Assembly: GCF_036373705.1 (NCBI RefSeq)
Contig: NC_089869.1
Span: 4,866,676-4,930,675 of the forward strand
Direction: 5' to 3'
DNA from: Amia ocellicauda
Taxonomy: Eukaryota > Chordata > Actinopteri > Amiiformes > Amiidae
Length of the DNA: 64,000 bases
Both the position numbers and the translations under genes were made by a program. Shown here in pieces: positions 1 to 10,563 of the stretch. Within the stretch, counting starts at the first letter, position 1. Every line of letters begins with the position of its first letter. The notes beneath the pieces were generated by a model, which was not told the origin of the DNA, ran no database searches, and saw nothing but the letters and a program-made list of their open reading frames with translations.

Positions 1-179
1 AAAAGCAGTGTTCCTTGGTTTTAATTAAGAGAGATCGTTACACTGCCTTTGAAGTGTTAAAGATTTGTAAGTGTGACATTTTTAAGGCATATTTTAATTC
101 CTTTAATAAGGAAGTTATTTCCTCTCTTGTTTTTGATGTTTCAGTTATGGACATTTATGCGTCCTGCATGATTCAGTTT

Positions 180-1993
180 CTGCATTCACTACTACCCTTC
201 ATCTCCTACCTCCTCAACTCCTCACTCCTGTCTGGCTGTTTCCCCTTTGCTTTTAAACAAGCTGCTGTCATCCCACTCCTCAAGAAACCTGCCCTTGACC
301 CTACCTCTGTTCAGAACTACCACCCGTCTCCCTACTCCCCTTCCTCTCAAAGACCCTCGAGCGTGCTGTCCACTGCCAGCTCTCTGCATTTCTTTCCCAT
401 CATTCACTTCTTGATCCTCTGCAATCCAGCTTCCACACAGCTCACTCCACTGAGACGGCTCTCCTGGCAGTCACTGACTCCCTCAGCTGTGCTCAGGCGG
501 CCTCCCTCTCCTCAGTCCTCCTCCTCCTCCTCCTTGACCTCTCTGCAGCATTTGACACTGTCGATCACTCCATCCTCCTCTCCTGCCTCGCTGACCTTGG
601 AATCTCTGGGACTGCTCTCACCTGGTTCTCCTCCTACCTCAACGACCGGACCAATCAAGTTCCTCATCCACCCCCCAACCTCTCCTTACAGGCGTACTCC
701 AAGGCTCCATCCTGGGCCCCCTCCTGTTCTCTCTCTATACTTGTTCCCTGGGCCCCCTCATGGTTTCTCTTACAATTTTTATGCAGCTGATGCCCAGATC
801 TTCCTGTCTTTTCCCTCCTCCGACACTCTCATCCCTTCTCACATCACTTCCTGTTTGACTGCCATCTCCGCCTGGATGCACTCGCACCACCTCCTGAGGA
901 AGAGGAGGGGAAAAGAGATCAGATTCGGAGAGGTTGACTCTCCGAATCTGATCTCTTTTCCCCTCCTCTTCCTCACCTTCTGCTGACCTCTCCATCTCAA
1001 ACCCCTTGGAATCTATGACACTCTTTCCCTCTTCTTCCGCTAACAACCTAGGAGTGACCCTCGATCCTGCGCTCTCCTACACCCAGCACATCACCACGCT
1101 GACAAGCACCTGCAGATTCTTCCTGAGCAGCATACGCCGAATCCGTCCCTTCCTCACCAACTACTCGACTCAGCTGCTCATCCAGTCACTGGTCCTCTTC
1201 CGCCTGGACTACTGCAACTCCCTCCTGGCCGGCCTGCCTGCAACTACTACCCGCCCGCTCCAGCTCATCCAGAACTCTTCGGCTCGTCTGGTATTCTCTC
1301 TGCCCCGATTCGCACACGCTACTCCACCGCTCCGCTCCGTCCACTGGCTCCCGATACCGGCACACATTCAGTTTAAGACATTGACCCTCACCTACCGCTG
1401 TCTCGACCACAATGTACCAAGTTACCTGCAGACCCTCGTCTCTCCATACATCCCTCCAGACCACTGCGCTCTTCCAGTGCCAGAAGACTAACTCTGCCTC
1501 CTCTCCACTCTCCTTCCTCCAGAGCCGCTCCTTCTCATCCCTGGCCCCTAAGTGGTGGAACGACCTTCCAACTGAAGTCTAAACAGTCAGAGTCCCTGAC
1601 CTCCTTCTGGAGATTACTCAAGACACATCTTTTCAGACAGTACTTGTAATTTAGTAATTTACTCTCCTGTAAGATTGCACTTATACAACGTTTGTCATAC
1701 TTCTTGCTTTTGCATTACTAGTACTGGTATTGTTTATTGTGATTTCCCCTATGCTCCCTTTCCCTTGACCCTTGACTGCGACTTAACATCTTGTCTGCAC
1801 TCACCAGCTTTTACAATCTAGGATGTAAGACCCTATATATTGTTTATTGTACATCTCGTATACACTTGTGTAAATTTGAATTTGTAAAATGTATTATGGC
1901 TTGAACTGCACTGTATTATTGCACTTTGTATTGCTCTTATTTTGTAAGTCGCCCTGAACAAGGACGTCTGCTAAGAAATAAATAATAATAATT
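180..1993 (+). mobile_element. Degenerate L2-clade non-LTR retrotransposon (3' half, reverse transcriptase)
   Basis: The translated frames give pieces of a LINE reverse transcriptase. There is an entry block like AAVIPLLKKP near 260-300, a LSAAFDTVDHSILL block near 535-580 in a different frame, and a long C-terminal block from about 1040 to 1490 (LGVTLDPALSYTQHI, then RLDYCNSLLAGLP). The element ends with the L2-like tail GTCGCCCTGAACAAGG and an AATAAT repeat at about 1950-1993. The reading frame is broken several times. The catalytic YADD box reads YAAD near 780-795, so the enzyme is dead. No endonuclease part is visible, so the copy is 5'-truncated or the 5' part has decayed. The family assignment rests on remembered L2 tails and motifs. 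CR1 or Rex relatives are less likely because of the tail. Confidence 0.85.
895..975. repeat. Perfect 38-bp inverted repeat with 5-base loop inside the L2 LINE
   Basis: Bases 895-932 are the exact reverse complement of 938-975, with the loop GTTGA between them. The right arm fits the LINE reading frame, encoding an acidic-to-serine stretch just before the DLSISNP block. The left arm replaces sequence expected in the LINE. The left arm therefore looks like an inverted copy of the right arm, as made by template switching during replication or reverse transcription. Confidence 0.9.
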
Positions 1994-3416
1994 ACTTTAG
2001 ATGCATCCATCTTGTGAAAATGCTTAGTGTTCAGTAAGTATATCATGGGTGCTGCTTGAAAGAAGAGCATGATACATATTTGCTTTCTTACCAGACGTTT
2101 TCAATTAAACCAAGTGAACATGCTCAATAATATTTAAAGTCATAAGTACAACCAAGAATCATATTTTACCTGTTTAATAGAATATGAAGCATGAAACATT
2201 CAGTACAAATAAAATGTGGACTTCATTTGTGTTATATTTTTATTTCCATTTAAGCATATTTTTGTTGAGGTAGTTGTCATGAAAGTAATCTTGTGATATT
2301 TATTTTAATTCTAGTTCTTTAATATGTAGTTCCATTGATATTAGTCAAACAGTAAAAGTGTTTTGTTTTTACTAGATGATTTCTTAATTGAATTAAAAGT
2401 ATATTCATATATAATCAATTATCCATTAATATTATTATTATATTTCTTAGACAATAATGGGGAAAATATTAAATCAATAACAAAGTTGTCCTGCTGTACA
2501 AGATGAGAACTTGATGCAGCTGGACATAAAACTGTTAGATGGGCTCATTGATATTATAGTTTTTCTTTGTCAATAAAAAAGCTTAACTTGATATGAATCC
2601 TCCTAAAAAACTTGTGAACAGAATCTTTTCTGTAAAGAGATATTTACTTAACAGTATAATTTCACACATTCTACTACCTCACTAATACAGCAGCAGCTCT
2701 GACTACAGAGCAACGTGCTATGATATCATAGAGGAAGTGGCTTACGGAGGTAAGAGTCAGGCTGTGAAGAATTAACTTTTTTTTTAGATCCTGGATCAAT
2801 TTCCCCCACCACCAATGTTTCTACTGGTTGCTACAGTGAACAAATGTGTTACTGAAGAGTTTCCAAATTACATTTTATGCATTGCGACTGAAGCTATGTC
2901 AAGCTGTTGTGCAAAGTGGCATGCTTAACATTTTAGTAAATGGAAGCGACAGAGAATTAAGAGATTTTATAAACCCCTCCTTTTGTTAGTAAGTGTGAGG
3001 ATATTTGCAAGTGTGTCAGTTTGTCAGGACCTCTGGATATATTGAGAAAGCATGCCCACACTTTGACGTCCAATAGAGGCAGGGGAGACGGGTGAGACAT
3101 GCGGGGGGCGTTTTGCTTCAAAATGCCACAAAGGCTGCAGCTAAACTCAAAGATGCCATCAGGAGACTGCAACCATTGGCATCCCTCTCAAATGAGATTG
3201 AGGCACGCCTGGATTCCCCAACCCTGACATTTCTATGAGTAAATTCAGGTGCAGGTGTTTTTTTGCTTTGAAATAGGAGAACCTAACTGACGTTCAATCT
3301 GTCTTTCTTGCAAAATCTGTGAATTATGGAGTTAAAGTGGACCAGGTATGGTTCTTTAAATTATGTTTTTTTGCATTTTTAGATGTTACTATAGTGTACA
3401 CTGGCTCTCAAAAGCA
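1994..3416. other. AT-rich non-coding stretch
   Basis: No gene, RNA or clear repeat is seen here. Several AATAAA-like words occur. A short open frame near 3120-3238 on the plus strand (reading A-T-K-A-A-A-K-L-K-D) ends in a stop and matches nothing I recognise. It lies downstream of calhm2 and may hold that gene's 3' UTR, but no poly(A) site could be fixed. Confidence 0.5.
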
Positions 3417-3653
3417 TTCAACCCCCTTGGACTTTTCCAAACTTCGTTGTGTTACAACATGAAATCAGAATAGATTTAATCAGGTGTTTTAACTCAATTA
3501 TTTCCTGTTTTGTATGTGCCATTAGTTTAGAATAAATTGCACTTTTACATTATGGGCATTTTCTGTGCTGATCAATGCAAAAACTCCTGATTAAATCCAT
3601 TCTGATTTCATGTTGTAACACAATGACATGTGGAAAAGTCCAAGGAACTTCAA
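3417..3653. mobile_element. Tc1/mariner-like MITE with long inverted arms
   Basis: The left arm (about 3417-3484) and right arm (about 3586-3653) are imperfect inverted copies of each other. Both contain TTGGACTTTTCCA, GTGTTACAACATGAAATCAG and a TTTAATCAGG end. The core of about 100 bases has no coding capacity. The outer ends have drifted and no clean target duplication is seen. The CAACCCCCTTGGACTTTTCC type of terminus is typical of non-autonomous Tc1/mariner elements in fishes. Confidence 0.7.
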
Positions 3654-3792
3654 TTTAAGGAACCATGTGTGTTCCCCTTTAAGGGAGTAAAGAAGGACAT
3701 AAGAGAGAAAATATATGTATTTTATTCAAGTAAGGGAAGATGTCCAGCATGTCCATCTTGGACCCTGTATCCAGAATTTGAAGAATGTTGCA

Positions 3793-5413
3793 TCACAATA
3801 GAAATTGATCCTGCTCTTTTCCATTGACATCTGCGCGGTCCTCCATCATGCCCTTGACCCATTTGTGTAGGCGGCTGTAGAGTGGGAGGCCTTTGTTTTC
3901 ACGATATAGGTAGACCCCAGTTATTTGGCTCCACTTTGAGCTGGGTATGGCATTGCTTGCTTGGTATTCCCGCAGTTGTGCCTTATCATTCTCATCCAGA
4001 GCCACAAAGCCAAAGAACTGCTTGACGTTTTCAGCAGCCAGGACCTTGGCGTGGATTTCTGCGGTGCGCTGGAACAGCGCTTTTTCATTGGAGCGGTACT
4101 GTAACCAGTACGCCTCCTGCTGGCGCCCCAGGGGAGAGCAGCAGTGCTTCAGACACTGCATCAGAAAAACTCCGACGGCAATTGATCCCACCAGCAGCCA
4201 GCCCAGGAGCTTGTGGAGATAGACAAAAGCAGTAATGAGACTAAAACTGTGCCCACACTGTGCAAACTGGAATGATTAAAGCACAGGGCAAATCAAAGGC
4301 TGTAGAATGGGCAGGAATGGGCAACTCCAATCTCCATGTGCCACAGGGTCCTCTGGATTTCGTCTGACCCCAGATTGTAGTTTCTTATTTGAACTAATTA
4401 TCTAGATCAGGGGTTCCCAATGTCTGGTGATGGAGGGCCAATTTCCGGAGGTTAGATTGGATCAGTGGTCCGCGGTAGAAAATTAACCATAGATGAAAAC
4501 AAAATTTGTCCAAAATCATACCTTTTTAATTTCCTATACATTTATGTTAGGGAACATTTATAAACTTTAATTGTTGCTTTATTATCCCCCCCCCCCATAT
4601 TACATGTGCAATTTGTAACAGAATTGTTTTCAGAAAGTGTAAAAATATGGTAAAGGTTCAGAAAAGAGGGGATTGAAGGTAGGCTTTGGGGGGCCGCACC
4701 AAACATCCTCGAGTGCCGCATTTGGCCCCCGGGCCACACTTTGGGAACCCCTGATCTAGATAATAAGTCAAATCGCCTGTCCTTTCCAGTTATTTATCCA
4801 TTGCCAGTTGAAAGGCACATTGAAAACCTGAGGGAATCTAGACTTTGAGGTCTGGAGTTGCCCATCCCTGCTGTAGAGTATAGGGCTTTGTAAATCACAA
4901 CTTTGTGAGAACTTTGTCTAGTGCTTATAATCCCAGTTGAGCTCTTTTGCACCCTTTACAAAAATAATAAGTGTCTGACTAATTCCTTAATTTTTAAACC
5001 ATGAATAGGATAGAACTGCAGCCTTTTAGGAGCCGAAGACCATGACAAATATCAGACAAGGCAAGTTTAGAAATCAATGAACTCTGCGCTTTGTGGAATC
5101 TAATCCCATAAGGCACTGTGTCATAAGGAACAGATCTGGAGAGCTCTGGATAGACTAACAGAATTGTAAAACATTTACCTAGATGTTATCTAGGATTGTA
5201 GGTGACCCTATCCGTGTAATTTAAATATCAACAAATATTATTTCATTACTATATTTTTCATTTTAAAAGGAAACAAACAAAAATAACCATAGCAGCTAAC
5301 CATCAATGATGAAATTAGCAATAAGATGATATTAGCAATAGCACCATATGCACATTTGTTTTCTTTTTTAAATAAATATCTATATATACTTTTACATTAC
5401 AATTTACACTTTT

Positions 5414-5481
<68 letters not shown>

Positions 5482-6227
5482 TAATTTTACAGCTCATCTC
5501 TGTCACATTCCTTTGAAAGCAGCATAAAGAAATTTCCATTATTTAGAGATGCTAATTCTTTATATAAAGCAAAAAAGACAGAAGACCAAAACATATGAGT
5601 GCACATCCAAGAGGTAGAATTAATTTTCTCAACTTATTTCTAATCGCATAATATTGTTCCAGGTATAGGAAAAGGAGACGTTACCTGAGACTCATACTTT
5701 AGCTGCCGCTCGATCGATTCCTTGAAGGGTGCCACTTCTTGTGGAACAGTATTACAAGGGAACCCAGCCAAGGTATGGGGACCATAGCCTTCAGGGAAAT
5801 TCTTCAAAGAAGAGGTGTTTACGAACTCGCTGAGGGCACAGACATAGGGCTCCCCTCTTAGCAGAGAAATGACTGACCATGTCACTGGTGCCACCATGGC
5901 CCGGCCCATGATGGACCCCAGCAACGCAAAGGCTGCTGTACCAGAAAGCTTCTTGCAGGCCCTGATACGACACTCAGAGATCAGGTTCCAGGTGTTCTTG
6001 ATGAGCATTATGCCAATGAGGAAAAGAGCCAGGGCTGGTACTCCTATGGCAGCCATTCCATAGAGATAGTTCCGCTCTGGAGAACAGGGGCAGTTGAAGG
6101 CAAAGACGCTGTATACTTCTTGGCTGGCCACAGTACCCAGAGCAATCAGACCATTGAATATCATCACATCCTTGCTCTTGAAGAACAGCGACACAAATTT
6201 GAAGTTCTCACTAATGAGGGCAGCCAT
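3793..6227 (-). CDS. calhm2: Calcium homeostasis modulator 2 (CALHM2) large-pore channel
   Basis: Coding exons are complement(5685..6227) and complement(3793..4209), giving 319 residues (human about 323). The donor is CAG|GTAACG and the acceptor CACAAG|CTC, phase 0 between ESQ and LLGW. Exon 1 opens with MAALISENFKFVSLFFKSKD, close to mammalian CALHM2. It holds hydrophobic segments at about residues 21-38, 55-73 and 100-123, the conserved extracellular CPC at 46-48, and an N-T-S sequon at 127. Exon 2 supplies the fourth helix (about 183-200) and the cytosolic helical tail ending in YSRLHKW. The loop after helix 3 reads LLRGE, lacking the acidic residue that CALHM1 and CALHM3 have there. The open frame running past 5685 to 5640 is intron read-through. 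CALHM2 forms large oligomeric plasma-membrane channels, with ATP release reported in glia. Any further 5' non-coding exon was not resolved. Confidence 0.95.
4308..4870. mobile_element. Outer hAT-like MITE in the calhm2 intron, split by a second element
   Basis: The ends CAGGAATGGGCAACTCC (from 4312) and GGAGTTGCCCATCCCTG (to 4870) are near-perfect inverted repeats of the CAGGGATGGGCAACTCC class seen in fish hAT MITEs. CTGTAGAA at 4300-4307 and CTGTAGAG at 4871-4878 look like an 8-bp target duplication with one mismatch. Four extra bases (4308-4311) lie between the left duplication and the terminus. The element is interrupted by another MITE at 4408-4753. Confidence 0.7.
4408..4753. mobile_element. 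Inner hAT-like MITE with exact 8-bp target duplication
   Basis: The element begins CAGGGGTTCCCAA and ends TTGGGAACCCCTG. It is flanked on both sides by the exact octamer ATCTAGAT (4400-4407 and 4754-4761), the 8-bp target duplication expected of hAT transposition. The 346-bp body has no coding capacity and carries a C-run near 4587. It landed inside the outer MITE and is therefore the younger of the two. Confidence 0.88.
5415..5477. repeat. (TA)n microsatellite in calhm2 intron
   Basis: About 60 bases of alternating TA with one GT interruption. Confidence 0.97.
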
Positions 6228-7529
6228 TTTTTCTGCCTGTTCTTCAGTATTTCCAATAATACAACAGATGGGTGTGTTTTCGTCTTAGTAGCCTTCACCA
6301 AATGCTCCAGACCAAGTGCTTCAAGAAGGCTTAAAACGTCCATGCAATACTTAAATAAAAGAGTACAAGTTTATTTAAACATTAGGTAAAACAAATCCAA
6401 CAGCTCTGGAAACAAAAGTAACTCTTTCCTGATTCCAGATGGCTGCTTACTTTCCTTGTTTCCTTACCCCGTGCTTAAAGGCTAAGCACATTCCAGCTTT
6501 GAAATTCAACCCTTGCAAATTCAATGCCTCTCTCTCGTCTATTCTTGTCAATACATGCCTGTTGATGGCACTCATTATTCTCAGTAGACTCTAAACCTGA
6601 AAGAAAAACAAATGATATAGGCAAAATGTAAACTTGCAGTTACAGTACATTTCAGTAACTCTTGCAGGAACAAGAACATAACTTTTTAGATTAGTGAAAG
6701 TCACGCAAACTTACTATTTTGAGCCATGAAAGCAATTTCGTTTTTCCTTTATCCTATGCCAAACACCATAGAATTCCCTTCTTTCAGCCAGTTAGCAGTG
6801 TGAAAAATGTGGGTTATATAAAAAAAGAGGAAAAGGAAGTCCTCAGTTTTTCAATAAAGTTGAACAAGCCCCTTTTTGCAGATGTCTGTCAGCCGCTTAT
6901 GATTCATCGACAGTGGTTCTGCAGTCTGGCTTTAATTTAAGTTTCCAAGTCCTCAGGACTTCACTGTTTATCTCCAAACATGTGGCAGAGACCAGAGCTG
7001 AACACATGGCAGAAGCAGAAGCAGTGTTTTTTAGAATCCGTGTCTCATTTTATGTTTTTAAAAACTAGGAAGCTCTAAAGTTTAAAACAACTTTATAAGT
7101 GTGTTTAAAATATTTGAAGGAATTAAATAGGGATCTTAAAGTAAAATGGATGCCCTTAACAATACTTAACTTTAAGTGGTTGGGTAATTTGTTTGTTGTA
7201 ATAAATTGCAAATATCTAGAACAAACAGCATATATCACAAATATACCTCATGAGCTCTTATGTATGATTAAAAAAACATTCAGCTTGAGTATGCAACTAT
7301 TTTCTTTGTCTGTTAATGTGCGTCTATGTCCAAATTCTATTTAATGCAATAATTATTAGTGAAAGCTTGAAGTAAACCAGATTTTTCTCACTAGGTATGA
7401 TTCATTACCTGAAATCCTTGCTAAGTGGGCCCTGCTATTTCAACGCTGTGCTTCTCTCTTGTTATGTGTTGCAGATTAAACCATTTTTACATGCCATCCA
7501 TCACAGCACCAGGGCAGTGTGACCGTGAT

Positions 7530-7530
7530 C

Positions 7531-7610
<80 letters not shown>

Positions 7611-7635
7611 CCTATCTATCTACCTATCTATCTAC
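7530..7635. repeat. (CTAT)n tetranucleotide microsatellite
   Basis: About 26 tandem CTAT units with two CCTA-type interruptions near the right end, followed by a C-run. It also makes a spurious repetitive open frame encoding serine-isoleucine-tyrosine-leucine. Confidence 0.97.
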
Positions 7636-10400
7636 CCCCCACCCAGGTTTCTTTGTAAATCATATCAAAACATATGCAGAGTAGAACATATGCATCAACC
7701 TCTATTTAATAATAATACGTTTTTATTGTTTTATTTTATGTGTTTTATTAATGTATATTATTTAATGTGGTTACCTATGAACCTCTTGACTGGAATTCAC
7801 ACTCTGGTAGTTTCTGTGCTGAAAATGCCTTACCTTATCTGGAGCTGGAAGCCCTTCCATAGTTGTACATTTACTAGAAATCATTATAGATTTTCAAGTT
7901 TCAGAGCATCTAAACAAAAATCATGACAACGGTTTTCATTTTCATTCCAGCCTTATGGATTTTGGATTGTGTTAATTTATATTATTGATAACTGATGATA
8001 TAAAATTTCACAGGTTTAGAAAAGGTATGTCAATACACAATACCATCATAACAATTAAACAAATAATTTTTTTGGGGGAAAAAAAAAATGTCCCGACACT
8101 AAAACAGATTTAATTTCCTTAATTCTGTGTATCTCTGTCTTCTATAAGTTCCAGCATTTGCCTACACTCTTTTCAGCAAACTCTCCGTTTCACACACATT
8201 ATTGTGGGCAATGTGGTGTTTCCCATTTGAGCTATTGTTATTGACATAAGTATTTAATGGAATTTTAAATATCCATTTGGATCATCAGTAATACTTGATA
8301 AATGCTTGATAAATGCATATAAATAATTGTAGGTGTTTAGGTGTTTATCCGTACTAAAGCCACAGGGTCTTCAAGAGGCTACTGGAGTTGGACTTGGCCA
8401 GAAAAGTGGTTTGTGGATTTGTTTTGCAAGATAAGCCATATGACTGTTGGAGATATCCCTACTTGGTGTCTATTGAATGAGGTTAAAATCAGAGTCTCTT
8501 GTTTCAATTTTCATAAAGCTCTGGGGATTTATTTGTTTGCCAAACAATCTGACCTTTGTCCAGTACAATGCTGACTTCGTCTTGCTGCAACTGCTTGAGG
8601 GAGACTGTGCTTCAAAACATGACAGCACTGATCAAATTGGTGTTTTAAAGTACGTCTTAAACCAGATGATGGAATGATTTAACAAGCTTTTAAAAATCAG
8701 TATAAAGGTGCAAAGGGATGGCACCTATTATGTGGCATTTAAAGCCATTGTTAAATGGATTATTTTAATGAACAGCAAAGGGAGTGGAGGTATGTAATTT
8801 GGGAGACTGCTGAACCTGTTTCACAGTAGATCAGCATTGAAGGATAATTAATGGACTAAGCAGGTCAGAGCAAATATTTGATCAAACTATTATTATTATA
8901 TCCATACTCCATATATATATATATATTTGTTTTTTACAGAAGTCTATTTATTATGTAGACTAGTTTTCTTTAGGTCTATTGAGAAACTAACTCACTGACA
9001 GCATCTAATCCACAGAAATGCGTCACTACTGTTCTGAAAGCGGCTTTTGTTTGCAAGGGCTTGCAGGCAATCTCTACCCTGTGATCCGTTGTTTTTGTGA
9101 AAAACTTCTATTCGTTTTTTTAACCTCATTCATAATTTGTTCTATTACTCTTCTTGTCATAACTCACTTTTTATTACAGCATGTATGTCGTGTCCTATAT
9201 GAAACATTGGGGATATCAGTTGATCCCAAATCATTCCAGGAGAATAAGTATGACTTCCATTCTTAGTACCTGGATCCATTTCTGGTTTTATGAGCTGCAG
9301 ATTCCAGGTGCCAGGTATTTCAAGCGAATAACTTTAATTTGCATAGATGGATGTGGAGTTAAAATAATATTAAATAATTTTTCTGCTTTATCAGTACACA
9401 ACAAAAATAAATCTCTTGCAAGCTTCCAAAAATAGCCTATAACACTATTCTTCCTGTTTTCTCATATCTGGGTGTATGTCTTCCATGTGCTTGGAGTGAT
9501 ACTTCTTTGTTCTTTTTTTATTTTTAAATGCTCATCAACTATTCAAGCAAAAAAGAACTCCTGAAAAGTAAGGTATTCATTTGGCAACATATTTGTTTAA
9601 AATAGATTCAGGTCAGCAACTAAGTTCACACTGTATTTTGATAACTTATGCCTGTCAAGGTGTTGCTTTGCCTCTTTGACAGTTATTCAGTGTGAAAAAA
9701 ATATCCTATGTTTAAGCAAATAAAGAGATGTTTTAAAATACTATTAGCATATGAAAGTATATCCTTATATTTGTATCAAATGCAGATTTTTAATCAAATG
9801 CAGCATTTTAATAAAAAATATGTTAACCAAGATATAGCCTGATGTGGGTCTTTTGAATGAAACAAACCATATTTAACATGCTTTTGAATTAATAAAATTA
9901 TGAATAAGTAACTGAATGGTGTTGGACCTTAATTTCTTTAATGCTTCATTTGATATAAAAACATCTGGAGGAAATGTTTGTCAAAGATGTTTAACAAGAT
10001 GCAAATAATAACCTTGTTTCAATTCCAACATGAATTTGCATGACTAGAACACTTTCCACCCCCCGACTGCCCTTGTTGTATGTAAATGATATGCAGCTGG
10101 AACAATGTTCTGGATTACCATTGGGTGTTGTGCTCTCTTTTGTGATGTCACTGACAAGCCTGAAAACTGTTCAGGCCTGCTGTGGAAGTGAAAGAATGCA
10201 GAAAGGCATTAGGTGACACTGAGCCAAATGATGACCCAAAGGAGACCCGGGGATACTCTTCCGTTGTCTATATTGTCAGATAAGAACAAAAGGAAGGGTT
10301 ACGATGGTTACACCATGACAAAGCATTTACACAACCTGCGTTTCAGTTTGAATGAATGGAAGATATGGAAGATACTTATATATACAATAAGTTGAAGAAA

Positions 10401-10563
10401 TACAGTACTGTGCAAAAGTTTTAGGCAGGTGTGAAAAAATGCTGTAAAGTAACAATGCTTTCAAAAATAGACATGTTAATAGCTTGTATTTATCAATTAA
10501 CTAAATGCAAAGTGAGTGAACAGAAGAAAAATCTACATCAAATCCATATCCATATCTGGTCTA
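10401..10563 (+). mobile_element. Solo left end of a Tc1/mariner element
   Basis: It starts TACAGTACTGTGCAAAAG followed by TTTTAGGCAG, a terminal inverted repeat well known from fish Tc1/mariner elements. About 130 further bases resemble the 5' leader of such elements. No matching right terminus and no transposase were found, so it is a truncated copy. Confidence 0.7.

Noticed and set aside
3630-3827. 65-codon frame next to calhm2
   Set aside because: It starts in the right arm of a MITE and ends antisense to the calhm2 stop region. No homology is recognised.
7519-7926. Repetitive open frame of Ser-Ile-Tyr-Leu units
   Set aside because: It is the translation of the CTAT microsatellite, not a protein, and not a CRISPR or satellite array.
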